Part shown: piece after piece, positions 7,664-16,446 of the stretch | How the letters are laid out: the number at the start of each line of letters is the position of its first letter | How positions within the stretch are numbered: the first letter of the stretch is position 1 | Assembly: GCA_016190945.1 (NCBI GenBank) | Contig: JACPPO010000129.1 | Coordinates: forward strand, 1-43,866 | Origin: Acidobacteriota bacterium | GTDB lineage: Bacteria > Acidobacteriota > Vicinamibacteria > Vicinamibacterales > UBA2999 | Direction: 5' to 3' | Length of the DNA: 43,866 nucleotides | The notes under the pieces: generated by a model | What the model saw: only the letters and a program-made list of their open reading frames with translations | What the model was told of the DNA's origin: nothing | Database searches by the model: none | Program-made: the position numbers and the translations under genes

Positions 7664-10600
7664 TCAGTGAAGGTTGCGGAATTCAAGCAATGCCCTCGCC
7701 CTCACCTCCGCCGCGATAAGCGGGAACGTCGCAAGGACATGCTCGAGGTCTCGGTCGGTCAATCCGTAGAGCTGCGCAACGAGCGCCTGAAGTACCGCGT
7801 ACTGCGGCATCTCCTCCACGGGTCCGCGGCCGCCGGCGAGCACGCGCGACAATGCCGCAAGCCTTCTGAACGCGGGGTCGTTTCCGCGGACGACGGGCAC
7901 GAGCAGTCGCGACACGAGGGTAACCGTGACGTGCGTATTCACGCGCAGGCGTATGAGGTAGTTCGCGACCAAGCTGTTGAGCAGCGCACACAGGACATGC
8001 TGCGCATCGCCAGGCAGGGGCGTCTTGAGGCAGAACAGGGTATGGGTCGTGACGGCGCGCGGAGGGATTATCGCCGCAATCAAAGTGAGACGGTTCGTCG
8101 CGCTGGCGATGTCTCGGTACGCGAGCCTGGCGCGACGCGCGATGTGCCTCGTTGTGCCACCAGGATGTAACTCGTACCTGCATCCCTCTATCGACACTCG
8201 AAATGGGTCGATCTGCTTCCCTTCGAGCACCGGCCGCGCACCCGCAGCGCCGGTGAAGGGTGCGAAGGCGCCGCTGTCGTCGGTGGCGTTCAGCTCGCGC
8301 CCAAACTGGACGTTCCATCCGTCCTCGGCCCCGAGCCAACGCAGTCGGGCGGCGATCTTCTCCAGAATCCGGAGGTCTCGTTCGGTGACCATCTCCGGAA
8401 TCCCGAGATCGTCGCCGCCGGAGAGCCGGGCAAGCAGCGGCCGCGTGACGACCAGTGGAGGATGATCGCCGTCCGGAGTGTCGAGGTCCTCGGTCCGGGT
8501 CACCCCGAAGCGGCAGGCGATGTCGCGCGTCGGCCGGCCGGCCGTGGCGGTCAACAGGACGAACCGCAGGCTCCGGTGAATCGGAAAGATTCCGCCGCGA
8601 TTATCCAGGCCGGTGACGGAGTCGACATCCGCCCTGTCGAAGAGATGCCGCCGCAGAGGCGCGGGCCCGGCGTCGGTCATGACCCCCGACGGCAGCACCA
8701 GCCCGATGCGCCCACCGGATCGCGCCAGTTGGAGCGCGCGTTCGACGAAGAGCTGGTACCGGTTGACGTGCGATCGGCTTTCGATGCGGTAGACGCCGGC
8801 CTCGCGAGCGAAGCCGGTGACGCGGCGTGCCTCGACCTTGCGGTCCGCCCGAACGTTTGCCTCGCCGCTGTCGCCACGAACCATGTCCCACGGCGGGTTG
8901 CCGAGGATCGCGTCGAACCCGGCATCCGCGAGCCGTTCGCCGCGCTCGTCGGAGAAGATCTCCGGGAACGCCAGCGGCCAGTGCATGAAACGGTAGCGCG
9001 CCGCCAGTGCAGCCGAATGTTCGAGAAAACGATCGGTCGATCGTTCGGGCAGCGTCGTGCGGCTGCTTAGGAGACGGTCGGAGAGTTCCCTGAACAGCGC
9101 GCTCCCGGGCGGCGCACCGTCCTCCCAGAACCAGCCGGCGCACCACAGATCCAGCACCGCCGACCAGCGGCCGAGTGGCGACTGCGGCGCATGGAGCGCT
9201 GCGAGCGCCTTCTCCTTTGCGCTGACTATTGCCGCGGAATCGTCCGGATCGCGGGCAAGCCGCAGACGCGTCCGCACGGCGTTCTCAAGGACCGGCGTCA
9301 CGTCAACGCCCGCGAAGAGCGGCGACGCCTCCGGTCGTCGTCGGCGAAGACCTCCGCCGGTCGGTTGCCGCAGCGCGTCGTCCAGGGTAGCGCCGATGAG
9401 ACTGTCGCCGGCCACGAGGTGATGATCGAGAAAAGTGAGCGGCTTGTCCGACGCGAGGCTGGCGAGCCAGAGCGACAGTCGCGCGAGCTGGACGGCCATC
9501 GGATTCAGGTCCACCCCGAAGAGGCACCCCTGCGCGATCTCCCGCCGTAGCGCCGCACGGTCCGCCGCCGTGACGTCGCCGTGGTGCCAGCGGCCCTCGC
9601 GGATGAGGCTTTCTTCCGTGGCTGACGCGAGATAGCGACAGGCACCGACGAGGAACGCCCCGCTACCCATCGCCGGATCCAGAATTCGCAGGCGCAGGAT
9701 CTCCTCCGCGCGGCGGCCGCGGACGAGCGGTTCGAGCGTCCGCCGCACCAGGAATGCGGTGACTGCGCGCGGTGTGTAGAAGGTGCCGCTCGACCGCCTG
9801 ACGTCGCGCGTCCGGCTCAAGCCCGACACGCTCCCGGCGGCGGCAGGCTCGTACTCCAGGACTCGCTCGTACACCGCGCCGAGCTGTTCTACGTCCAGGT
9901 CGCGGTAAGAAATTCGAACGCGTCCGGCTGCCGGCCCGCGGGTCGTGCCGACCGCCATCATCACCGCGCCCATGACCGCGTCCTCGATCCGCGTTCGATC
10001 GAAGGCGGCCGAATGCGCCGGAGCGAACAAGCGGCCATTGAACGCCGTCACTTCGAGCTCTCCCGCTGAACAGCCTGCATGGGCGAGCCGCGAGATCGCC
10101 AGAACCGCGTGCCACACGCCCCGATACCGACGCCCGGTGATTAGCGTGGCGACGATGGCCTCGATGCTGTAGCGCTCGCGGTAGACCGGATGCCACATCG
10201 GGACCAGTCCTCGTGCTTCCGCAAACAGCAGAAAGAGCACGCGATACAGCACCGTCAGCGACTGCTCGAACAAGACGAAGGGCGCTTGTTCGGGACGTGC
10301 TGATGAGAGCGCGGTGAGCAGGAATCCAAGAGCGTCGAGCACGCCGTCTCCAAGCGCTTTGCATACGGAGACGCCATGCCGGACCGACAGGACCGTCGCG
10401 CGATCCAGGAGCGGTGGGCGCGCGGCCATCGCCTCGGCCCGAATCACGCTCCAGAAGACCGTCCGGGCCGGCGCTTCCAGGGAAAGCAGCGTCAGGTCGA
10501 ACTCGAGATAGTGCCGCGACCACGTATGGTGCGCGTCGACAACGCGGAGAGCCGCGCCGTTGCAGCAGAAACACCACCGCGCATCGGCTCGGACGCCGTC

Positions 10601-10942
10601 GAGCACCAAGGCGCGCCAGCCTCGGTCGAGGGGATCGTTCCAGGGCACAATCACGACCGGCACCGAGGCGCCGGACGAAGCCACGGCCTCCAGGACGACC
10701 CGCGTACCCTCATCGGTCCGCCGACCGATTCCGAATCCAAGAATCTTCAGAAGCGGGATAACCCCGGCGTCGGCGATGGCGCGGATGCTGGAGGCGGGAC
10801 CGAGGGTCGACTCCCGTCGATCCGACCAGGCGTCGAGCGCGCGAACAACGGCCGCCGGCGGCTCCGCCGCGCCGGGCAGGGTATGGAGCGCGGTCTCCGC
10901 GAAGGTCGCGCTGATGAGACGCCCGCGAACGCCGGCGATCAT
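7664..10942 (-). CDS. Eco57I-type N6-adenine DNA methyltransferase, probably without nuclease activity
   Basis: This is a 1092-aa type IIG/PglX-like protein. Methyltransferase motif I (ILDPAMGSGAFLVGA, about residues 420-433) and motif IV (ILGNPPWDMV, about 680-688) mark an N6-adenine methylase. A TaqI-like target-recognition region follows to the C-terminus. The N-terminal 150 residues resemble the Eco57I nuclease half (WCFCCNGAALRVVD, YLEFDL). However, where an ExK would be expected the sequence reads VVIVPWNDPLD, so cleavage is doubtful. The start at 10942 is chosen because it lies one base after the helicase stop (TGA-c-ATG), indicating translational coupling; the track's longer start overlaps the helicase by more than 100 nt. 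The pairing with a SNF2-like helicase recalls drmMI-drmD of DISARM class 1, but drmABC are absent. Confidence 0.85.
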   Translation of the reverse strand: MIAGVRGRLISATFAETALHTLPGAAEPPAAVVRALDAWSDRRESTLGPASSIRAIADAGVIPLLKILGFGIGRRTDEGTRVVLEAVASSGASVPVVIVPWNDPLDRGWRALVLDGVRADARWCFCCNGAALRVVDAHHTWSRHYLEFDLTLLSLEAPARTVFWSVIRAEAMAARPPLLDRATVLSVRHGVSVCKALGDGVLDALGFLLTALSSARPEQAPFVLFEQSLTVLYRVLFLLFAEARGLVPMWHPVYRERYSIEAIVATLITGRRYRGVWHAVLAISRLAHAGCSAGELEVTAFNGRLFAPAHSAAFDRTRIEDAVMGAVMMAVGTTRGPAAGRVRISYRDLDVEQLGAVYERVLEYEPAAAGSVSGLSRTRDVRRSSGTFYTPRAVTAFLVRRTLEPLVRGRRAEEILRLRILDPAMGSGAFLVGACRYLASATEESLIREGRWHHGDVTAADRAALRREIAQGCLFGVDLNPMAVQLARLSLWLASLASDKPLTFLDHHLVAGDSLIGATLDDALRQPTGGGLRRRRPEASPLFAGVDVTPVLENAVRTRLRLARDPDDSAAIVSAKEKALAALHAPQSPLGRWSAVLDLWCAGWFWEDGAPPGSALFRELSDRLLSSRTTLPERSTDRFLEHSAALAARYRFMHWPLAFPEIFSDERGERLADAGFDAILGNPPWDMVRGDSGEANVRADRKVEARRVTGFAREAGVYRIESRSHVNRYQLFVERALQLARSGGRIGLVLPSGVMTDAGPAPLRRHLFDRADVDSVTGLDNRGGIFPIHRSLRFVLLTATAGRPTRDIACRFGVTRTEDLDTPDGDHPPLVVTRPLLARLSGGDDLGIPEMVTERDLRILEKIAARLRWLGAEDGWNVQFGRELNATDDSGAFAPFTGAAGARPVLEGKQIDPFRVSIEGCRYELHPGGTTRHIARRARLAYRDIASATNRLTLIAAIIPPRAVTTHTLFCLKTPLPGDAQHVLCALLNSLVANYLIRLRVNTHVTVTLVSRLLVPVVRGNDPAFRRLAALSRVLAGGRGPVEEMPQYAVLQALVAQLYGLTDRDLEHVLATFPLIAAEVRARALLEFRNLH

Positions 10943-10943
10943 G

Positions 10944-13391
10944 TCACTCGACGACCGCGGCAAATGCCAAGTCGCACGCGTCGCAACGCACGTCCCGGTC
11001 GGCGGCAAGCTCGCGGAGGCGGAAGGCGGAGCGGGATAGCGCCTCGTCAAGCAGCGCAGCCTGTGAAGCCGCCAGCCGCTCGTTGCGTCGGTCGAACAGC
11101 GCGCCCTGCAAGAGACCGACGGACAAGCGCGCGTGACGGTCGCGCATGGCCGCCATCAGATCGCGTTCGCGGCGCATCCACAGATTCAGTGGCTGGCGAA
11201 GCGTATCGCGGAGTTCGCCTAGTGTCTCGCCCTGCGCGACGCCGATCGCATCCTCAACGGCCGGATGGTGAGGGTTCAGAACCAGGCGAATGCGGCTGCG
11301 GCATCGTCCTGGTGCCTCTGCGAGGCTCGCCACAAGAGGCACCAGCGATTCCCAGACGACGCGGCCCGATGCGTTCGTGACGGTCATCCTGAATGCCCAG
11401 AAACACTGCCGCCCGGCAACGGTGCCGCGACGAGATCGAAGCCTTGCGATGACGGGCCGGGTTTCCACGTTCCAGTTGCCGCTGGCGTCGGTACTGGCAC
11501 TGCGCCACCCTCGGCTCCTGGCGAGGCGCTTCGCCTCTTCGCAGGCTTCGCGGCGAAGGTCGGCCGGCACGGTGCCGCCGGGAGCAGCGGGCCGCGCATC
11601 ATCGATATCGGGAAGCGGGTGGTTGCCCAGCGCCGATTCGGCGACGCGCCGCTCGTCGGGAAGTGGTCCGCAGAGGCCAATCGCGTCTCGTATCCGGCTG
11701 ATGCGGCAGGCCAGCCGCGCGAGGGTCGACTCCTCGCAGGTGCCCGCCGCCACGAGATGGATCGCATGGACTTTCCGAGCCTGCCCTATACGGTCTACTC
11801 GTCCGGCCCTCTGGTCCAGGCGCAGCGGCGTCCACGGTAACTCGAGATTGATGACGAACCGGCAGCGGTGGTGGAGGTTTAATCCTTCGCTGGCGGCATC
11901 GGTGGCCAGGAGCAGGCGGGCGCCGCCCTCCGTGAAGCGACGCAGCGCGTCGGCTCGCTCGCGTGATGCCAACCCGCCGTGCAGCTGCACGGCATCGACA
12001 TCTTCGAGCGCGAGGGCGAGACGCTGAAGCGTGTCCCGATACTCCGTGAAGATGATTGCTGGTTCCGTCGTTCTCGAGATCAGGCGGCGCAGGATCGCCA
12101 GCTTGCTTTCGGCGCCGGCGGCAACGCGTGCCAGATCGAGAAGGTGGTGCAGGCGGACCCGCTCCTCGCCGGCGTCACTCAATCCCGGCGATCGAAGCGA
12201 CGCTTCCGGCTCCTCATCGTCAACAGCCGTCTCGGCAAACGGCAGGTCGATTTGCGGAGCAAGGGCCGGTCCCGCATCCGCCAATAGGCCGATTCGCCGC
12301 TCTACGGAGCGTGCCAGCGATTCGGCGCTGCTGCAGGCGCGGCGGGCCAGCACCGACATCGCGAGCCGGGCGCCCGAGGCACCCGCACCGCTCGGTTGGT
12401 TCCACGCGAGCCGCGCGTAGGCCGTCAGCGCGGCGTGCATGGCGGCTTCGGCGGGCGTCGGCCGCACGCGCAGGAGCGTCGTGCGACGGGAGGTCGCCAT
12501 GCCGACATCGGTCCGTGTGCGCCGGAATACCAGCAACGGATGGGCGCCGTTCAGGTTTCCGACATTGCACAGCCTGCCAAACGCCTCGTCATCGCCCGAA
12601 TGCGGCGTTGCCGTCAGCAGCACGAGCGCACGCGCACGGTTTCCGACGGCGGTGGCGGCGGAGGCGCGATCGGACCTCCCCGCCAGGTTATGCGCCTCAT
12701 CGAAGACAACCAGGTCCCACGTGAGGGCTTCGAGAGACCGCATGACTTCAGGCCGCTTGATGTAGTCGATCGAGGTGATGACGACCCGCTGCACGGACCA
12801 CGGGTTCACTCCCGCGGGTAAGTGCGCTGTGAGACGGGCAACGCCTGCAGCGTCGAGCACTTCCGCGTCGAGGCGAAAACGGCTTCGCAGCTCATCGCGC
12901 CATTGGTCGCGGAGGGCCGCCGGCGAGATCACCAATGCCCGCGCATCCGGCTGGCGCAGGAGGACCTCGGCGATCATGAGGCCGGCCTGTACCGTCTTGC
13001 CCAGGCCCACTGCGTCGGCGATAAGGAACCGGCAGCCGTCGCCGCGCGCCAATGAGAGCGCAGGCTCGAGCTGAAACGGGATGAGCGTCAGATCCGCGCG
13101 GGCGGCGGCGCGCAGCGACGTCCAGGACGGGGTGGCTTCCGCCAGCACGCGTCTGGCGACATGACGCCAGCGGCGCGGGCTGACGACACGCGGTGCCGAG
13201 GACGCGTTGAGACGATCGATCGCCTCGAATGGGAGGAGAAACCCGGCCTGGCTGTTTCGGTTCGTGACGTCGCAGCCAGCCGCCTCAACAAGCGCCGCAC
13301 TGCCGTAGCTGACGTGGCGGACGATTCGCCATTTCTCATCGCGGATGCGGACGATGTCTCCGGAGCGGAACGGAGTGGTATTCGCGGCCAC
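10944..13391 (-). CDS. SNF2/RapA-like helicase of a helicase-methylase pair
   Basis: The 815-aa superfamily 2 ATPase has all core motifs: Walker A ADAVGLGKTVQAG (about 126-138), DEAHNLAG (231-238), the TATPHSGDD motif (about 260), ATDAASEGLNL and QRAGRVDRIGQ in the second RecA lobe. An N-terminal domain of about 100 residues (GDIVRIRDEKWRIVRHVSYG) and a C-terminal domain of about 200 residues flank it. Related proteins are SNF2-type translocases of the RapA/HepA and DrmD kind. The GTG at 13391 gives the longest reasonable N-terminus, but no clear Shine-Dalgarno precedes it. It is directly followed by the methylase, so the pair is one unit. A role in phage restriction by translocation is inferred, not shown. 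Confidence 0.85.
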   Translation of the reverse strand: MAANTTPFRSGDIVRIRDEKWRIVRHVSYGSAALVEAAGCDVTNRNSQAGFLLPFEAIDRLNASSAPRVVSPRRWRHVARRVLAEATPSWTSLRAAARADLTLIPFQLEPALSLARGDGCRFLIADAVGLGKTVQAGLMIAEVLLRQPDARALVISPAALRDQWRDELRSRFRLDAEVLDAAGVARLTAHLPAGVNPWSVQRVVITSIDYIKRPEVMRSLEALTWDLVVFDEAHNLAGRSDRASAATAVGNRARALVLLTATPHSGDDEAFGRLCNVGNLNGAHPLLVFRRTRTDVGMATSRRTTLLRVRPTPAEAAMHAALTAYARLAWNQPSGAGASGARLAMSVLARRACSSAESLARSVERRIGLLADAGPALAPQIDLPFAETAVDDEEPEASLRSPGLSDAGEERVRLHHLLDLARVAAGAESKLAILRRLISRTTEPAIIFTEYRDTLQRLALALEDVDAVQLHGGLASRERADALRRFTEGGARLLLATDAASEGLNLHHRCRFVINLELPWTPLRLDQRAGRVDRIGQARKVHAIHLVAAGTCEESTLARLACRISRIRDAIGLCGPLPDERRVAESALGNHPLPDIDDARPAAPGGTVPADLRREACEEAKRLARSRGWRSASTDASGNWNVETRPVIARLRSRRGTVAGRQCFWAFRMTVTNASGRVVWESLVPLVASLAEAPGRCRSRIRLVLNPHHPAVEDAIGVAQGETLGELRDTLRQPLNLWMRRERDLMAAMRDRHARLSVGLLQGALFDRRNERLAASQAALLDEALSRSAFRLRELAADRDVRCDACDLAFAAVVE

Positions 13392-13496
13392 TCCGGCGGC
13401 GGGTGCACGGCACGTTCCTGAGCGGTCGAGGCTGGATTTCGGGGCGTACGTTGCGAATGTGTGCGGAATTTGCCAGCCCTGGACCGGCGAGATGCG

Positions 13497-13757
13497 TCAA
13501 TTTGGACGAAGGCGCGCGACCGTGGCCCCCAGGTGGGACTCGTCGGCGTCCCAGAACTGCTCGACCAGGGGGTGGCGCTCGAGCGCCTGCTGGACGATGC
13601 CGCGCTGGATACCCTTGCCGCGGCCGTGAATGAGACGTATCTGGCGGAGGCCGGCCTCGTGTGCGGCGCTGACGTACTCGTCGACGACCGATTTGATGTC
13701 GCGGGGCGCGAATGCGTGGAGATCCAGGGAGTCTTCGATGGGAATCCGGTGGGTCAT
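13497..13757 (-). CDS. Smr domain protein
   Basis: This stand-alone Smr domain of 86 aa has the hallmark DLHAFAP (a DLHG-type motif), then IRLIHGRGKGIQRGIV (the HGxGxG loop) and ALERHPLVEQFWDA. Smr domains occur at the C-terminus of MutS2 and alone, and several have nicking or RNA-cleaving activity. ATG 13757 is chosen; the extra residues in the track (GFEGWDLGFG) are a translation of a short-word repeat directly upstream. It lies between queF and the helicase gene on the same strand. It could belong to either neighbour's transcript. Confidence 0.85.
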   Translation of the reverse strand: MTHRIPIEDSLDLHAFAPRDIKSVVDEYVSAAHEAGLRQIRLIHGRGKGIQRGIVQQALERHPLVEQFWDADESHLGATVARLRPN

Positions 13758-13760
13758 GCC

Positions 13761-13795
13761 AAATCCCAGGTCCCAACCCTCAAATCCCAAACCTC
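13761..13795 (-). repeat. TTGGGA-type short-word repeat before the smr start
   Basis: On the plus strand it reads AAATCCCAGGTCCCAACCCT and onwards as variations on a word like CCCAAAT. On the gene strand this is a run of GGGA/TTGGG words ending 3 nt before the smr ATG, so one of the GGGA words may serve as ribosome binding site. A related cluster precedes the REC gene at 32534-32564. Confidence 0.6.
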
Positions 13796-13800
13796 GCGCG

Positions 13801-14154
13801 TTACCGACCGGCCTCGTAAGAGGCGGTCACAACCGTCTTGATCCCCCCGCGCACCGAGAAGTCGCCCACCACCGTCATGCGGCGGGGCTGGCACGCGGCC
13901 ACGAGGTCGTCGAGGATCTGGTTGGTCACGGCTTCGTAAAAAATGCCGCGGTTCCGGAACTCGATCATGTAGTACTTCAAGGACTTCAGCTCGATGCAGC
14001 AATCGCCGGGGACGTAGGTAATGCGAATCTCGCCGAAGTCCGGGAGACCCGTTTTGGGGCATACGGAGGTGAACTCGGGGCAGTCGATGGCAATTTCGAA
14101 GTCACGCTCGGGGCGGGGATTGGGAAACGTCTCGATCGCCGTCGCGCTTGACAT
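13801..14154 (-). CDS. queF: NADPH-dependent 7-cyano-7-deazaguanine reductase
   Basis: QueF reduces the nitrile preQ0 to the amine preQ1 in queuosine biosynthesis. At 117 aa this is the short unimodular type. The thioimide-forming Cys is in [12 protein letters not shown], and the QueF motif is seen as [14 protein letters not shown]. The catalytic Asp follows in PDFGEI. The tail [17 protein letters not shown] also matches the family. The gene starts at ATG 14154, about 56 nt from the -35 of the divergent HU promoter. No other queuosine genes are in view. Confidence 0.95.
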   Translation of the reverse strand: MSSATAIETFPNPRPERDFEIAIDCPEFTSVCPKTGLPDFGEIRITYVPGDCCIELKSLKYYMIEFRNRGIFYEAVTNQILDDLVAACQPRRMTVVGDFSVRGGIKTVVTASYEAGR

Positions 14155-14210
14155 GGGGCGAAAATTCTAGCACTTTGGCCGGAAATCAAGGTGTTGCGCC
14201 GCGTGTTTCG

Positions 14211-14239
14211 TTGACACTCACCACCACGCGAGATAGCAT
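14211..14239 (+). promoter_or_regulatory. Near-consensus sigma-70 promoter of the HU-like gene
   Basis: TTGACA at 14211-14216 is a perfect -35. TAGCAT at 14234-14239 is a good -10, and the spacer is exactly 17 nt. It lies about 95 nt before the HU-like ATG, and its strength fits an abundant nucleoid protein. Confidence 0.8.
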
Positions 14240-14332
14240 TACGCGATTTTGCCGTGAGTTTCCGCCGCAGTGTGAGCGCGCGCGCAACTGCGACGCGACC
14301 GAAAGTTGGCGCGCATCAGTAAGGGGGACGTG

Positions 14333-14632
14333 ATGGCTGAGGCCCGAAGAATGGGCAAGTCCGAACTCTTTTCACACTTCGCCGCGCGCTTCGAGATGAA
14401 GCGGACGCAGGCGCGCGAGTTTTTCGACGCGCTGACCGAGTTGTCGGAGAAGGAGCTCAAGCGCGCCGGAGAATTTGTGCTTCCAGGCATGGTCAAGCTG
14501 GTCGTGCAGAAGCGCAAGGCACGGATGGGTCGTAACCCGGCAACGGGCGAGGCCATCAAGATTCCGGCCAAGACGGTCGTGAAGGCGCGTATCGCCAAGC
14601 TGCTGAAAGACGCGGTCCTGCCCAAGAAATAA
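14333..14632 (+). CDS. HU/IHF-family DNA-binding protein
   Basis: This 99-aa nucleoid protein of the HU/IHF fold has an N-terminal helical part (GKSELFSHFAARFEMKRTQAREFFDAL, as in HU) and a beta-arm region (GEFVLPGMVKLVVQKRKARM, then GRNPATGEAIKIPAKTV). ATG 14333 is preferred to the track's TTG at 14306 because AAGGGGGA sits 5 nt before it. The arm contains the Arg-Asn-Pro (RNP) tip that intercalates into DNA in HU. The C-terminus is lysine-rich. It is transcribed alone from the promoter at 14211 to the terminator at 14671. Which of HU or IHF it functions as cannot be told from sequence alone. Confidence 0.92.
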   Translation: MAEARRMGKSELFSHFAARFEMKRTQAREFFDALTELSEKELKRAGEFVLPGMVKLVVQKRKARMGRNPATGEAIKIPAKTVVKARIAKLLKDAVLPKK

Positions 14633-14636
14633 TAGT

Positions 14637-14660
14637 CGGCGCGGCCGACCGGCCGCGCCG
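14637..14660 (+). terminator. First hairpin after the HU-like gene
   Basis: CGGCGCGGCC (14637-14646) pairs perfectly with GGCCGCGCCG (14651-14660) across GACC. It starts 4 nt after the stop codon and precedes the true terminator; it probably protects the mRNA 3' end. Confidence 0.5.
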
Positions 14661-14670
14661 CATCCCCCGA

Positions 14671-14697
14671 CCCGGCGCCCCGAGGCGCCGGGTTTGT
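14671..14697 (+). terminator. Rho-independent terminator of the HU-like gene
   Basis: CCCGGCGCC (14671-14679) pairs with GGCGCCGGG (14684-14692) across CCGA, and TTTGTTTC follows directly. It is the clearest intrinsic terminator in the window. It ends just before the convergent histidine kinase stop. Confidence 0.85.
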
Positions 14698-14700
14698 TTC

Positions 14701-16446
14701 TTAGACGGCGGCGAGCTTCGACGGGCGGGCCTTGGTGAGGGGAAAGCGGAGCGTAAAGGTGCTGCCGAGGCCGACCTGGCTCTCGACGGCGATCGTCCCA
14801 TCGAGCTGTTCCACCACGTTCTTTGAGATGGCCAGCCCGAGGCCGAGGCCGCGCCGCTTGGTCGTCACGAAGTCATCGAAGATCGTTGGGAGCCGTTCCT
14901 TCGGAATGCCGTAGCCGGTATCGGTCACCTCGACAACGGCGCGGTCGTCCTCGCGGGAGGTTCGGACGACAACATGCCCGCTCGGCGGGGTCGCCTGCAG
15001 CGAATTCGTGATCAGGTTTCGGCACACGCGATTGAGCGCGAACAGGTCGCCTTCGACGTACAACGGACCAAAGACGAACTCTGTTTCGATCGTCAGGCCC
15101 GCGGTTTCCGCGGTGGTCTGCATCGACTCGACCAGCTCCGCAAGGGCCTTGTTGAGATCGATCGGGAAGCGCTGCAGCGGGGCCGGGCGCGCCACGTTGC
15201 GCAGGTCGTCGAGCACCCGTTTCACCTGCGCCAGCTCACGTTCAATCGTGCGCTTGAACGTCTCGCGGTACTCAATGTCGTCGAACATCTTGACGATGAG
15301 CTTGCAGCTGTTGCCGATGTTCTGAATCGGGTGGGAGAGATCGTGTACCAGACTGACCGCAATGCGGCCAAAGACCGCCTGCCGCTCTTTCTTGCGAACG
15401 TTCTCCTGCAGCTCGACCAGCTTGTCCGCCATGTTGTTGAAGGCCAGGCCAAGCTGGCCGATCTCGTCGGCTGAGCCGACCTTCACGCGCTCGTTGAGCT
15501 TGCCTTCAGCCAGCGCCCGCGTGCCGCGAGTCAGCGCGAGAATGGGTTCAATGAACCGGTAGCCCCAGACGTAGCCGACGGCGAGCATGATCGTCAATGC
15601 GACGGCGATGGCGATTCCAAGCTGCCACTGAAGGCGGATCGGAATCGCAAACGCCTCGGCTTGAGGTTGCTCGACGATAACCGTCCACCTGAGCGTGGGC
15701 AGGTGCGCCGCAACCCCAAGCATGGGACCCCGCTCATTGTCGTACTGTTCAAATGCCGTCTGGCCGGCCGGCAGAGCGGTTGCCATGCGCGACACGAGGG
15801 GATGGGTTTGGAGGTTATCGCCGCGTGCGACACGCGACTTCTCATCCGGGTTGCCGTGGGCGAGCAGCTGGCCCTCGCTTGTCACAACCATGGCGTATCC
15901 CTGATCCCCAACCCGGATCCGGTCGACCATGCGCCAGAGCTCCTCGAGGTTCAGGCGACCCACGAGCCAGCCCCCCTGCTCGTCCTGCAACCGGACCGCG
16001 ACGATTGCCGTTGGCAGCAGGTCGTCGTCAACAGAGAAGCGCGACATGAGGACGCCTTCGAAATCGACGCCTTCCGAGCCCGGCACAGTGACTGTCGGCG
16101 CGCCAAGCCGACTGGAGACCGTCGGGACACCGCTGTCGTCAAGCAGCGTCAGCTCCTTGAACTCTGGAAACTGGAGCACGAAGTTCTTGAGGATGCGATC
16201 CTTCTGCCAGTGCTCAAGACCCGTTTGCTGGAGGTCGGCCGCGACCGCTTTGAGGATGTTCACGCTGCCGGTGACGTACAGCTCGATCTGTTCGGCAACC
16301 TGACGGGCCACGTTGAGGTTGCCGAGGATGACGACCTGCTGGGCGCCCGTCCGGAGGGAAAAGACCGACACGGCGCCGTAACCGAGCAGCGGAACTACCG
16401 CCGCCGCCGCGAGCAGGAGAGCGAATCGTGTGGAGATCTTGATCAC
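14701..16446 (-). CDS. Membrane sensor histidine kinase with dCache-like periplasmic domain
   Basis: This 581-aa kinase has a first membrane segment (FALLLAAAAVVPLLGYGAVSVF) and a large periplasmic region of about 230 residues with dCache features (GWLVGRLNLEELWRMVDRI, GDQGYAMVVTSEGQLLAHG). A second membrane segment (about residue 280) and a HAMP domain (PILALTRGTRALAEGKL) follow. The phosphoacceptor His is in SLVHDLSHPIQNIG, and the HATPase part has VCRNLITNSLQAT, TDTGYGIP and GLGLAISKN. It starts in an ATGA overlap with the peptide-binding lipoprotein gene, so sensing may involve that protein. It is the last gene of the radical SAM/peptide operon. It is the natural partner of the NtrC-type regulator at 19908-21296, which heads the same cluster. 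Confidence 0.9.
   Translation of the reverse strand: MIKISTRFALLLAAAAVVPLLGYGAVSVFSLRTGAQQVVILGNLNVARQVAEQIELYVTGSVNILKAVAADLQQTGLEHWQKDRILKNFVLQFPEFKELTLLDDSGVPTVSSRLGAPTVTVPGSEGVDFEGVLMSRFSVDDDLLPTAIVAVRLQDEQGGWLVGRLNLEELWRMVDRIRVGDQGYAMVVTSEGQLLAHGNPDEKSRVARGDNLQTHPLVSRMATALPAGQTAFEQYDNERGPMLGVAAHLPTLRWTVIVEQPQAEAFAIPIRLQWQLGIAIAVALTIMLAVGYVWGYRFIEPILALTRGTRALAEGKLNERVKVGSADEIGQLGLAFNNMADKLVELQENVRKKERQAVFGRIAVSLVHDLSHPIQNIGNSCKLIVKMFDDIEYRETFKRTIERELAQVKRVLDDLRNVARPAPLQRFPIDLNKALAELVESMQTTAETAGLTIETEFVFGPLYVEGDLFALNRVCRNLITNSLQATPPSGHVVVRTSREDDRAVVEVTDTGYGIPKERLPTIFDDFVTTKRRGLGLGLAISKNVVEQLDGTIAVESQVGLGSTFTLRFPLTKARPSKLAAV

Noticed and set aside
7544-8170. Plus-strand ORFs across the methylase 3' end (also 8462-9070 and 10376-11380)
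   Set aside because: They are shadows of the methylase and helicase genes, without recognisable domains or start signals.
7664-13391. Calling the helicase-methylase pair a DISARM system
   Set aside because: drmA, drmB and drmC are absent, and the neighbours (smr, GxxExxY, FKBP) are not DISARM genes. Only the pair resembles drmD-drmMI.
13761-13795. CRISPR or tandem-repeat array
   Set aside because: The words vary and have no constant spacers. The same holds for the clusters at 7231, 32534, 33562 and 34755.
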